This document shows, piece by piece, positions 31,023 through 41,147 of a stretch of 64,000 nucleotides of DNA. Origin of the DNA: Locusta migratoria (Eukaryota; Arthropoda; Insecta; Orthoptera; Acrididae); contig CM048750.1 of the NCBI GenBank assembly GCA_026315105.1, positions 169,164,549 through 169,228,548 of the forward strand. Direction: 5' to 3'. The position numbers and the translations under genes were made by a program. The stretch's first letter is position 1; the number at the start of each line of letters is the position of its first letter. The notes under the pieces were generated by a model. It searched no databases and was not told the DNA's origin. It saw only the letters and a program-made list of their open reading frames with translations.

Positions 31023-31090
31023 ATCGAATGCTCTGCGAATCTGTTGGTGCGAATATCCATATGCTTTGAAAATGCTCTTTGGGTGTGTGA
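30129..31090 (-). mobile_element. Penelope-like element, 3' fragment
   Basis: Only the C-terminal endonuclease part and the region behind it are present. The reverse transcriptase upstream is missing. Minus-strand similarity to Penelope continues to about 31090, before the start of the longest open frame. Confidence 0.75.
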
Positions 31091-31099
31091 GCTCTTCCT

Positions 31100-32045
31100 A
31101 TACTATACATTACGCCGTGAAAAGTTGAAAATGCACATTGTCTAATATGTGTGTGTACGAGTGGTTCGCCTGTTTTAGAGGAGGGCGGGAAAGTGTTTCT
31201 GACAATCCCCGTAGCGGACGACCGGCGACCACCGACAGTAACGAAAATGTTGAAAAAGTGAGGACATTAGTCACGAACTACTATCCATTAACTGGGCACA
31301 AGATAGTGGATGAACTGCAGATTAACCGTGGATCCGTGCAACAAATGCTTAACCAGAAGTTATGGAAGATAAAAACGTATTGTCGTCTTGTGCCACATCA
31401 ACTGACAATCCGAAGCAGACACGTTTAGACGCTTCACAGGATTTTGTCGAAACGGCGCATGCGACATCCAAATTCTTGAACCTCATTTGTCACTGAGAAC
31501 GAAACCTGGTGTCTGTATGACCCTGAAACGAAACGGCCAATCACGGATTAGTGTTCTCCGACGTCAACTCCTTGGAAACAGAGTTGAAAAATCACACGTC
31601 AATACTATGCTCATCACCTTTTACGATAGTCAAGGCATTATCCACAAGGACGTCTACCTGAGGGAACGACCCTGAACGCTGCAAGGTACGTTGGAAATTT
31701 TGAGCCGTTTCATGCAACATCTACGCAGGGTACGATCCCAGCACATACAACGACGTTCCTGGTTTTTTGTTCACGACAACGCTCGCTCACACACAGACAA
31801 ACAATTCCTGGTAAAAACGGGGTGGTGCAACTTAAACATCCAACATACCCGCCGGATCCAAATCCTCTAGGTTTCTTCCAATCCCCTCGACTCAAACTCG
31901 CTTTGAAAGACATTTGACGATATTCCTGACATCCAGCGAAACGTGACGAGGCTTTTGAACACCAAACCCAAAGGAAGACTTCGTGAAAAGTTTCCAGGAC
32001 ATACATCGCAGAGCTCATCGGTGCATAGTTACGGGAGATCACTAT
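31100..32045 (+). pseudogene. Mariner transposase pseudogene
   Basis: Nearly colinear with insect mariner transposase: CVYEWFACFRGGRESVSDNP and RSGRPATTDSNENVEKVRTL at the N-terminus (31150-31270), then in other frames ENETWCLYDPETKR (first catalytic region, 31497-31540), HHLLR-like and KDVYL blocks, and PPDPNPLGFFQSPRLK (31845-31900), where the third acidic block is mutated from DLAPSDF. Stops and frameshifts begin at 31426. Confidence 0.75.
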
Positions 32046-32656
32046 TTCGAAGGGTATTTCTTAGTTCATCTATGTTAATGTTACAAGACTATTCACCAAA
32101 CTTCATTGTCAGATGTTGTGAAATAATCTCCGTCTGCACTGTCTCTGAATCAGCCCGTTTGTTGGCCGATGCAGCAAAAGCTATCCCTCTTACTCAACAC
32201 TGTAAAATTATTTCCACTACACACCATTATACAGTTATGTTCGAAAGATGAATCCGTGGTACCCATCCACGTTTTGGATTCCTTCTATTTTTGATAGCAA
32301 AGAGAACCGAGGCAGTAATGAAACAAAGGTGTGAATTCATGTTAGTGGTTATATCGCAACGCTGCCGATACAACAGATATGAAAATTATGGCATCAGAAA
32401 GACAGGTCGGTAATAGTCTTTCCGTTTAGCAGTTTTTATGTAGATATTCGTGCATTTCTTTGCAAGAGAGAGTCTTACACGCGTAGTTCATGACATTGAA
32501 GAAGTAACGGAAAAATATAGTAATTTTAACGAGCTTGAGACAGGAATATATCTCACAAAGAATTTGGAAAACCCCTGTTTAGTAATAGCGAGAAGGCCTC
32601 AGACATGGACAAACAACGACTGGGCTGAAATTTGGCATGTTGCTTGTGTACAACCT
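32046..32656. other. Intronic DNA, no gene recognised
   Basis: A 104-codon frame at 32450 runs through a poly(A) tract into the foldback arm and is not a gene. Confidence 0.45.
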
Positions 32657-32684
32657 AAAAAAAAAAAAAAAAAAAAAAAAAAAA
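32657..32684. repeat. Poly(A) tract
   Basis: 28 consecutive A, immediately before the left arm of the foldback element. Confidence 0.85.
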
Positions 32685-32689
32685 GACTC

Positions 32690-33985
32690 AAAGATTTTTC
32701 GGCCCAACACCCCTCCGTTTTTGAGAAAATCACCCCTGAAGATTATGCCGAAAAATCGACTTAAAAATTAGCGGGATCGATATATAATTGTAAATAGAGC
32801 ATATTTATCATCTTGTATTGGGTCCACAAACGTATACTTTACCTGGAATCGAGGAAAGGAACTTTAACAATTGCCACTTGTGTAACTACATAGTAAACTT
32901 TTTTCGCTAAGAGCGCCGATAGCGCAACGTCCAAGGTTAAGTGGCTGGGAAGCGGAGAACCCAGGTGGGAATCTCGAGAAAACTTTATGGTTTTCATTTC
33001 TTTTAGTTGTATTTTTTCCTATAAGAATTCGTAGGGTTAGGAGGGTTATTCAGATAAGTAAATCCATAAGGAATGATAACAAGGTAGGCAAATAAATTTC
33101 TCAGACTACTTGATAATAAATAACTAACATGTTATTGCTCGTCACTTTACAACCTCTCTTTCACTCATTGTTACGCACTTTTTTTCGAACAACTAGAGGG
33201 ATGGCACTTGTCATACAAACATTCAAAACGAATGTACTGGCGACGCCGACAATATCTAAAGAAAGCGATCTTTCGACAGCTGCATTGTTCATGCAGAATA
33301 GTAGGCAGAAAACAAACTAAGTTTATTTTTTAAAATATGTCATTTTCAGAATTAATTTTCATGCGTACCACACTTACCGCATCATTGCCTGAAAAATCTG
33401 TGCCGAAAGTTGCTTAGGAATTATGTTGTGAATGGTTACTGTATCCATGCGGTTGTAAAAATCCCGTTATGCTTCCTTAAGCACACTGCCTCGAAACGAA
33501 GATTTTAACCTGACGATAGAAATAAACCTTGGCCGTTGCGTTATCGGTGCTCTCAGAGAAAACCCTTTACCATGTGGATACACAAGTGGCAGTTGTAAAA
33601 GTTTCTTTCCTCGATATCTGGAAAATTATGCGTTTGCTGACCTCCCTCCATGTATGTCGATGAAAAATTATCTATCGATCCCATTAATTTTGTTTCAATT
33701 GCTAGTCATGTCCGTTAGCTTTGATTTTTTGTAAATCTATCGGACTCACTTGCTAGGTTATTAGTCCGTAGCTTAAAAACTATTGAAACTAAGGCAAACT
33801 CACCTAAGGAGAACCCATGCACGAGGGGGGACTCGAATCCCCGACGGCGAGCGGCCGCGCGCACCCCAGCACGGCGCCCCAGTACGCACGGCTAATCCGC
33901 CGCGTCATATCCGTTAGGGATGATTTTCTCAAAAACCGAGGGGTGCTGAGCCAAAAATCTTAACAGTCCTTTGTTTTCTGTTGTA
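32690..33985. mobile_element. Large imperfect foldback element
   Basis: The left end AAGATTTTTCGGCCCAACAC is mirrored at 33915-33975 (inverted TTTCTCAAAAACCGAGGGGT). Inner parts also match: GGATCGATATATAA near 32775 with ATCTATCGATCCC near 33670; GAGCGCCGATAGCGCAACG near 32912 with CGTTGCGTTATCGGTGCTC near 33535. The right arm carries a SINE insertion. It has no transposase. Confidence 0.6.
33729..33904 (-). mobile_element. SINE family B variant
   Basis: B-box GGACTCGAATCCCC and A-box side CACGGCTAATCCGCCGCG, inside the right arm of the foldback element. Confidence 0.7.
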
Positions 33986-34044
33986 CGGGAACCACCGGTC
34001 ATATTGATTGGCCGTGTCTAAGGCTTTCCCCGTGTAAGACTAGT

Positions 34045-34690
34045 CGAGCCAACGCCACCTAGAGACAACAGCTCGTGTCATGTCACACTGTCCAGGCCGC
34101 GATCAACCAGCTTACTGGCTGACTGCTATGAGGCAGTGGGCTGTTCCCCAGCGACCAGCCAGTCAGCTAGCGATGGCGGCCTGGTCGGTATGATGTGACC
34201 AAGAAGGTTAGAATACAGGGAGACACCCTTACGCTGAAAAAGTGAAGCCTGCATCCGCCATATTGCTAAGTTTTGGAGAAGTGTTCGTATTGTAGAGCTA
34301 ATGTTTTATGTCACTTAAAACAGCAATAAAACGTCCGACGGTTTTGTCGTGATGTACAACGTGTTAAAGGAGTTCAAATTAGCCTTTAAAAATTAAGTTT
34401 TCAAATATTTTATTATGAGTATTTATTAATATTTATTCAAGTAAGTATATTGTTTGAAAGTACATGCTATGCTGTGACTGTCAGTTCAGTGCATTAACAA
34501 TAAGAGTGTCGATTTAACGCACAGTTTTAAAGGAGAAATAGCATTCCAAAACTGACCAAGATGGCGAAGAGGCTTCAACAGACGTATGTGCTCAGCGTAG
34601 ATAATGCCATCTCCCTTTATTCTAACCTCCTTGGACGTGACTCGGGTTGTTGCGAGGCCTTTTCTCTAGGTGGTGCTGATCAAGCGCGGA
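34045..34690. mobile_element. Imperfect foldback element
   Basis: AAGGTTAGAATACAGGGAGA at 34205 is mirrored by TCTCCCTTTATTCTAACCTC at 34611-34632. CGCCACCTAGAGACAA near 34055 is mirrored by TCTCTAGGTGGTG near 34662. CATATTGCTAAGTTTTGGAG matches inverted CTCCAAAAC-type sequence near 34545. Boundaries are approximate and there is no open frame. Confidence 0.5.
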
Positions 34691-35774
34691 TCGGTGTTTG
34701 GGTTTCATACACTTGTGCATGTTGCGGTTAGTGACGTCACCCACTGGACGCGAATGTGTTTCAGTAGGAAAGGGACTGTGAGGCGCACCGAGAATTTCTC
34801 GAGCTGCCGGTGCTCAAGCAGTTCTCGAGAAGCGCCGCTGCAGCGCGTAGCGCTGTGCGCTGCTTGAATGGGGCAGTGCGCCACGCCTCTGACTGCTGAC
34901 GCCGTATACTTGACACCAATGTTTAAAGCACAGAACACCAAAAATAACAGAAGTGCAAAGACAATGTTATCACACGGAAACACAGAACGACAGCAGCGCT
35001 ACTAGTGGCCTGGCAGTGAACTTTCAATACGAAAAATGTGGCGCGAAAATCCATATGTTTACTTCTAAATACACGAATGAGAAAACGTTATATTGGTGTT
35101 AGATGACAATATTTTTCATTTATTCTTTGAGGGTGGACTTCATAGAAAGGTTTTTGAGACCTTGCAAAGTAATATATACAAGAAATTTAAATCAAAAACT
35201 AACATTAATTGGTTGTGGCTGTTGTTTACAGTCGGCCAAACTTCGTAAATGATGTCTTGGTAATCTTTTTGACCGTAAAAGTGTTTGTTTCTAAAACTCG
35301 GTACTGCGATTTTCACCGTGGCGTTATCCCATGGAAATAAATGTGATTTTGCGCATCTCAGACTAAAAATCATCTGATATTGCATGCATCTATGTAAATG
35401 ATTTTTCAGTTTTCACATACGCTAAGGCACAATTATATTCACTCATGTGACCACAAGAGGAATAGTAGGTTGTACAAATAAATAATTTTACTGGCCTACT
35501 GTAATGTCTAACAGAAGTTCGCAATTAGGAAGACGTTGGTATAGAACCTCAGCACAGAACACCACCTACGAATCAAAACAAATATGGACGACTGTAAAGC
35601 GTAAATGATCCAATAGGAAAGCGAGATGAAAAATCGCAACGCTCGCATCGCTCTATGTGGCCTGGCAGCGAACCAACATCGTGTTACCGGAAACCCCTAT
35701 GAGTTTCACCCCCCCCCCCCCTGGTTTAAAGTACTAATTCTTCCTTGCACGTAGCGAAGACAACTATTACGACT
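34691..35774. other. Intronic DNA, no gene recognised
   Basis: GC-rich from 34730 to 34900 with several palindromic CTCGAG-containing stretches, then AT-rich. Includes a C run at 35709-35722. Confidence 0.4.
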
Positions 35775-36005
35775 GCTCTAGTTCAGTGCTTCCTTGTAGT
35801 GTCGCTCAGCCTCCAGAGAGCACAGCAATGTAGCACTTGGCGGACACATTGCAGCCAGACAAACACCTTCCACAACGGTTGAAGATCTGGATATTGCACT
35901 CATGGAAGAATAGCCAAATATCCCAAAAGAGCTGATTGATAACCTCAAACTGCCATGCCACGCAGGTGCGCAACTGTACTGGTCGTCACACACCATATCA
36001 GAGGA
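35775..36005 (+). pseudogene. Tc1-like transposase 3' fragment
   Basis: It reads like the C-terminus of the copy at 6321-7440: LGGHIAARQTPSTTVEDLDI, then EE and a stop, then PNIPKELIDNLKLPCHAGAQ in plus sense. The identity with 7260-7430 is visible at the DNA level. Confidence 0.7.
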
Positions 36006-36955
36006 CTGGACAACAAGAATGGCATTTTCACATGTTATGTTTTATTGGTTGCTATACCAGACGGCCTGGTGGGTGGAAGATATTTTACGATATCTAATTC
36101 CTTTTGTAGTAACTGTGTCACTTGTCATTTATCAGAAGTGACAGAGTATGAAAACAAACATGTTTAATTAATCTATCCAACCTGTAAGTTCGATCAAGTG
36201 TGTGTCTGCATTCATGTAATATACTTGCTTGTCCAGCTGCAGGCAAAGTCAGAGCCAGAGGTGCAGTGATGCCAACTTAATTCACAGAAGGATCGGTGCT
36301 TCAGTGTTACTCAGAATCACCTGAAACAGTGCAATGGCTGGTGTATGTGTAACTGTCTGTAGTAACTTCCTGGGGGTTGCTGAATGTCCCTGGTCATCAG
36401 CATCCGGAAGTGTTATACAGAAGCGGACACACGATGAGTGGCAGTGAAGACGTTGACCGCGAGTGCTCAGCATCCAGATACGGCACATACACTAGTTTCA
36501 AGTCCTGCTATAACTTTTCCCTTTTCATTGAGGTGGGACGCAGCTTTCCTATACTAAAGCTGATGTAGCACTAAGCAAATTTATAGAAACCTGATGAACC
36601 TTTACCAATTTGGAACAGTGGCTTTCTTATCAGTCTGTAATTTGGATTTCTGAGAGACGACGACGAAGTAAACAGCGCGTTGGATGGTCGTAGGGATTGG
36701 CTATGTACGACGCTAAGATAAATTCTCGAGAGATTCTCGCGCACTCTGGACGGTGTATCACATCGCACCCCAGATAACAAGGGGTGGGAATACATGTCTT
36801 GGGCGAAGTCTAACGCGCAAACAACCATCACAGGCTGATCTGCTGTGATCGCTGAAGACGACGGTCGCCATTCCATTTTGCAAGTGATCTTATAACGACT
36901 TGTGCACGTCTATGCTGTGGTGAGTCAAAGAAAGGCTGTACTTGAGCGTGCTAGT
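36006..36955. other. Intronic DNA, no gene recognised
   Basis: Short frames at 36282-36876 show no motif. Confidence 0.45.
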
Positions 36956-36966
36956 GACTGGTTGGA

Positions 36967-37153
36967 TGTTTCAAATGTTTGTATAGCTTATGGGACTTAA
37001 CTACGGGGTCATCAGTCCCTAAACTTACAAACTACTTATTAACTAACTAAGACTAAAGACGGCACAAATATCCATGCCCGAGGGGGGATTCGAACCCTCG
37101 ACCGTAGTCGCCGTGCACACCGTGACTGGAGCGTCTCAGTCCCCTCGGCCGGC
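36967..37153 (-). mobile_element. SINE family A
   Basis: Inverted, with perfect target duplication GACTGGTTGGA at 36956-36966 and 37154-37164. The head is slightly shortened, ending CCTCGGCCGGC. Confidence 0.88.
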
Positions 37154-37429
37154 GACTGGTTGGAAACAGTAAGACTTAATATACAGGGTGTCTCACGTAA
37201 GACGTCTGCCAGGCGTCCGTGGATCGCGCGGTACGGCTCCCGGCCGCCGCCGCCGCATCCGCCGGCTATGGCAGCGCCCGATTGTCGGACTCTATTGTGC
37301 CGCGGGCGCATACACTGAATTAAAGTCTGAAAAACATTGCTATCTGAGTAACCTAAGCTTACCTCTATTTACAGTAGATGTTCAAAATGATGTCCCTCCA
37401 TGGAAAGAGCGGCCTGACATCTCTTGAAC

Positions 37430-38165
37430 GTATTTGCGAACACTCGACGAATTTCGGCTGCCGAAATCTGGGAAATGACTAGTCGAATCCTGTCTTCCAA
37501 CTATTCGAGTGTATGGGGATTGCTTGCATACACCTTGTCTTTTAACATTCCCCAAAGATAAAAGTCACAGGGATTTAGATCTGGAGAACTAGGAGGCCAG
37601 TCAACTATCCTGTCATCAAAAACACTTCGTATTGCTGCCATAGAAGCATTGGCTATGTGTGGTCTTGCATTGTCCTGCATGAAATAACCGTACAGCTTTT
37701 CGCTGGGTGAAAGTTCTTGAAAAAATGGATGCAAGATATTGTTCACATACCTGTCAGAATTTATTGTTTCGTGATAAAAGATTGGCGCAATTATTCGCCT
37801 CGCACTAATTGCACACCACACTCCAGTTTTGACGTCATGAAGAGGTTGTTTATGTAACTCATCTGGATTTTCTGAGCTCCAACGTCGATTATTCTGAGAA
37901 TTTACGTAAACTGACAAATGCAGCCATGCTTCAAAATGTTCAAATGTTTGTAAATCTATCGGGCCAAACTGCGTGGTCATCAGTCAGTAGCTTAGAAACT
38001 ACTTAAAACTAGGTAAACTAACCTAAGGACAAACACACACACCCATGCCCCAGGGAGGACTCGAACCTCCACAGCGAGCAACCGCGCGCTCTGCAGCGAG
38101 ACGCTTTAGACCGCTCGGCTACTTCACCGCGGCACAGCCATGCTTTGTCAGAAACATTAAGCATT
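37430..38165 (-). pseudogene. Mariner-type transposase C-terminal half, split by a SINE
   Basis: Upstream of the SINE the minus strand reads NVSDKAWL (first catalytic Asp). Downstream it continues HLSVYVNSQNNRRWSSENP, GVWCAISARRIIAPIFYHE, FMQDNARPHIAN (second Asp) and WPPSSPDLNPCDFYLWG (third acidic residue region), ending NPHTLE, stop, LEDRIRLVISQISAAEIRR. Apart from the SINE and one stop this half is well kept. The N-terminal half with the DNA-binding domain is gone and replaced by the inverted arm. Confidence 0.78.
37932..38134 (-). mobile_element. SINE family B, full length
   Basis: Inverted copy with perfect target duplication CAGCCATGCTT at 37921-37931 and 38135-38145. Head: CGCTCGGCTACTTCACCGCG; B-box: GGACTCGAACCTCC. 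Confidence 0.9.
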
Positions 38166-38320
38166 CCCCGTACTCTCGAAGAGTTGGAAGACAGGATTCG
38201 ACTACTCATTTTTCAGAATTCGGCAGCCGAAATTCGTCGAGTGTTCGCAAATGTGTTCAAGAGTTGTCAGGCCGCTCTTTCCATAGAGGTACATCATATG
38301 AGAATCTACTGTAAATAAAG
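38165..38320 (+). pseudogene. Inverted second copy of the mariner-type transposase C-terminus
   Basis: Plus strand reads EELEDRIRLLI and NSAAEIRRVFANVFKSCQAA, the same block as the minus-strand copy, which proves that the arm is a duplicated coding end and not a simple terminal repeat. Confidence 0.75.
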
Positions 38321-38559
38321 GTAAGCTTAGGTTACTCAGATGGCAATGTTTTTGGACTTTAAGTCAGTGTATGCGCCCGAGGCACAATAGAGTCCGAGAA
38401 TCGGGCGCTGCCGTGGCCGGCATTTTCGGTGGCGGCGGCCGGGAGCCGTACTGCGCGATTCGCGGACGCCTGGCAGGCGTCTTTCGTGAGACACCCTGTA
38501 CATAAAAAATCGAGGTGTATGTACCTATATTTCACTCTGCAGCTAAAAGTAGAACGGTT

Positions 38560-38880
38560 CACAAACGAATAGTGTTTGTATTTTGTAATAGGTATCAGTC
38601 TCCCATTGTGCACTATGGTGGTAGAAGGTTGATAACGATAAGGGGATGGATGATATTGGAGTTGAAAGTTACCGACTTACATGAAATTCTACGTGTGGGT
38701 GTCAATATTTTGCTCTTCAGCAAAAACTACACAATGGAGACGAACGATATCTCTGTGTTATTGTAGTACAAAGTCTCCCGTTGTACACCATAGCAGTTAC
38801 GTGTCGATAACTATAAGAGAGTGGAAGATACAGTGGTTGAAAGTCCTCAGCTTATATAAAATTCGGACTGAAGACCAGCG
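38560..38880. repeat. Two diverged tandem units
   Basis: TATCAGTCTCCCATTGTGCA and the related ACAAAGTCTCCCGTTGTACA start units about 180 bp apart. Both continue with GATAACGATAAG/GATAACTATAAG and GTTGAAAGT-type blocks. Confidence 0.55.
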
Positions 38881-39079
38881 ATGACTTTTGATACTATAAT
38901 AGCAAAGAGGTTATATAGAGTGAAACGCGATGCACATTCTCCAGTTGTTATTCTGCAACAAGCGTACGAATAAAGAAAAATAAGTGCATATTGCAGTTTG
39001 AAAAGTAAAACTACCAAGAAAGATACCAAAGCATAAGAAAGAAATTTCGCGTTCTCCATCCGTTTCTAAAGGTCGGAAA

Positions 39080-39610
39080 ACGGCGCCGAAAAGTGAATCT
39101 ACAGACGATAGAAACTTGAAATTTGTAGACGTCCTTTATCTTACGCTGTAGACATAAGTGATTTTTCGATATTGCCATCCATAAGGGGCTGAAACAGGGG
39201 ATGAACGGTTTTTTGAAAATACGTTGCTATTAAGGCAATTTTGAAGCAAGAAGTACAAAACTTCGGATTTAGATTTTTGATTGGAATTTTAAAAACACGA
39301 GTTTCGATGATTTTGGAAATTCAACCATTAAACGAGTGAAAAAAGGGAAAATCTTATAAGGATGCTACTAAGACTATTTTGATGTTAGTAATGCGAAAAT
39401 TTGGATTTGAAACCATGGTTAGAATTTTTTTTAAATGAGTTTCGGGATGTTTTGAATTCTGCCATCAATAGTTCAATAGGGGGTGACAAGATATATCAAA
39501 ATACTTGATTAGGAAAGCATTTTTAAAGTCAAATCTATGAAAATTTATATTTAGAAGTATAAACAACCAATGTAGAACATCCAGTCTACGCGTGCGAAGC
39601 AGGGGGAATT
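39080..39610. repeat. Degenerate tandem units of a dispersed repeat
   Basis: Blocks such as GCCATCCATAAGGGGCTGAA, CAACCATTAAACGAGTGAAA and TGCCATCAATAGTTCAATAG recur about every 130-160 bp, each followed by a GGGGATGA/GGGAAAAT/GGGTGACA-type stretch. No coding content. Confidence 0.45.
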
Positions 39611-39971
39611 AAGCTAGTAGCTTATAAAGATAACAGCGGAAACTCTTCCCTACAATGTGCGACAGCGCTCAGGAGCACCTCCTAGCGGTATGATTTGGAA
39701 ACTACTGCTGGGAGCAAACAACCGATTTATATTGTGAAATTCGGAAGACTTACTTGATTCGTCGGCTTACTTTACAGAACTAGAAAATATTTGGAGGAGG
39801 AGTATATGAGATTTATATGGCTGCAATATCTGCAAACGGCAGGTTCCCGAAAATGGCTAGTGTAAGTATTATAGTTTAAGCAGGCTACCATTGGGACTAC
39901 TCAGATCGTTTTCTCCTCATAAACAGTGTCTCTTACGGTTTGTTTTTACCTTCTTTTTTACAATTTTTATA

Positions 39972-40083
39972 GAAGCCGAAGAGCTGGCTTGGATGAAATT
40001 TTGAAAATGAAAGACGCAGGGAATTTGAATAAAAACTATGTAGTATGACCTGACCACTTTACAGAGAAAGATTGCAGAAATAT
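39972..40083 (+). pseudogene. THAP-domain-like fragment
   Basis: After a CAATTTTTATAG acceptor-like site the frame reads RRAGLDEILKMKDAGNLNKN, then YVV, a stop where Cys is expected, then PDHFTEKDCRNI. The spacing fits the C-terminal half of a THAP zinc finger (C..HF.EKD), as in P-element-type transposases and host THAP genes. The needed Cys has become a stop. Similarity by eye only. Confidence 0.35.
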
Positions 40084-40120
40084 AATTTGTTTCTTGCATG
40101 TCGTGTTTTTTTTTTGTTTT

Positions 40121-40122
<2 letters not shown>

Positions 40123-40164
<42 letters not shown>
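40123..40164. repeat. Poly(T) tract
   Basis: A T run of about 40 bp preceded by an interrupted T run from 40109. Confidence 0.85.
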
Positions 40165-40167
<3 letters not shown>

Positions 40168-41053
40168 GTGGTTGATGTAATACAACAAATGCATAATGGC
40201 AAATTTTATTTGAATCCCTTTAAGAGTAGACAAGACTTTAAACTAGGAGCACAATACCTTCATTATCAGCGTTTTGTATTTAAGTATAAGTTATATTTTA
40301 TGAAAGACAAGGCTAAATGAAATTTAAAATAATGCCTTACTTTTTCCTCGTCATTTTCAGCGTTTGCCCCTAGGGCAATGCCTTCAGTCGCGCTGCCTAA
40401 ATGCTGCCATGTTTGTTCCTCGGGTTCTGACTCAAAATTAAAAGCAACGTCAGGTGAAATATGTCGTGTTTTGAAACAAGAGCTTGAATCTGATTAAGAT
40501 TCCTCTCATAAAAAAGGGAAGGAAAGGACCCGATTTGGCAACATTGAAGAAGTCAAGTAAAAACGAGATAGGATTTGTCAGCAATTTCATTCCCGAAACC
40601 GGTCAGTAGAACTAATTTAGTGAAACTGGTTGCTACTATTTTCAAAATATAGAAATTAAGAGTTGCTCTGATGGACAAAAAACTAAAAGTTTCTAAATAT
40701 GACGGAAAAATGTTTCGAACATTAGAAGCACCGGTGGGATAAATGTATTATAGTTCGCGTCATGTAAGAAGGCGCTTCCACGCATAGAGGCGGAGCTATA
40801 GCGGAGGCGTGGAGGGAAGGAGCTACGGCCGAGCACCAACGTGGAGCCTGAGAAAGAAACATTGCGTTAGCTCGCGGCCAGCCACGCGCCTAGAGAGTGA
40901 ATAGTGTAGGCTGCCAATGCGGTAATGGAGGGGGACGAGCAGAACGGCTGAAAACTGGGGCGCCTTCCTACGTGACGTGGACTGTAGTTGTAATGGAGAG
41001 TATCCTGCAAGGGATAAGATTATTATAAACAATTTAAAAACTGTAGCTCTTAT

Positions 41054-41138
41054 TCGGAGATGAACGGGCTTGCACAGGATAGGGTAGCGTGGAGAGCTGC
41101 ATCGACCCAGTCCGCGGACTTAAGACCACAACAACAAC
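41054..41138 (+). mobile_element. 85-bp 5'-truncated RTE insertion
   Basis: Plus strand reads GLAQDRVAWRAAS and ends AGACCACAACAACAAC, the same C-terminus and tail as the RTE copies at 7586 and 60640. Perfect 9-bp target duplication AGCTCTTAT at 41045-41053 and 41139-41147. Confidence 0.88.
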
Positions 41139-41147
41139 AGCTCTTAT

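Larger units (their letters stand above)
37184..38498. mobile_element. Rearranged mariner-type element with ~330-bp inverted arms, SINE inside
   Basis: Ends CAGGGTGTCTCACGTAAGAC and GTCTTTCGTGAGACACCCTG, with TA on both sides. Left arm 37184-37510 and right arm 38165-38498 are inverted copies that include transposase 3' coding sequence. The single-copy middle is the rest of a minus-strand transposase C-terminal half. The arms are GC-rich at their tips (CGGCCGCCGCCG). Confidence 0.8.

Noticed and set aside
32450..32764. 104-codon plus-strand frame
   Set aside because: It crosses a 28-A run and a foldback arm. No domain is recognisable.
34790..34860. GAGAATTTCTCGAG and AGTTCTCGAGAAGC resembling heat-shock units
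   Set aside because: Units are not at regular 5-bp spacing and there is no TATA box close by. Not comparable with the array at 5407.
40036..40320. Frames with poly-Phe or poly-Lys across the T tract
   Set aside because: Homopolymer artefacts.
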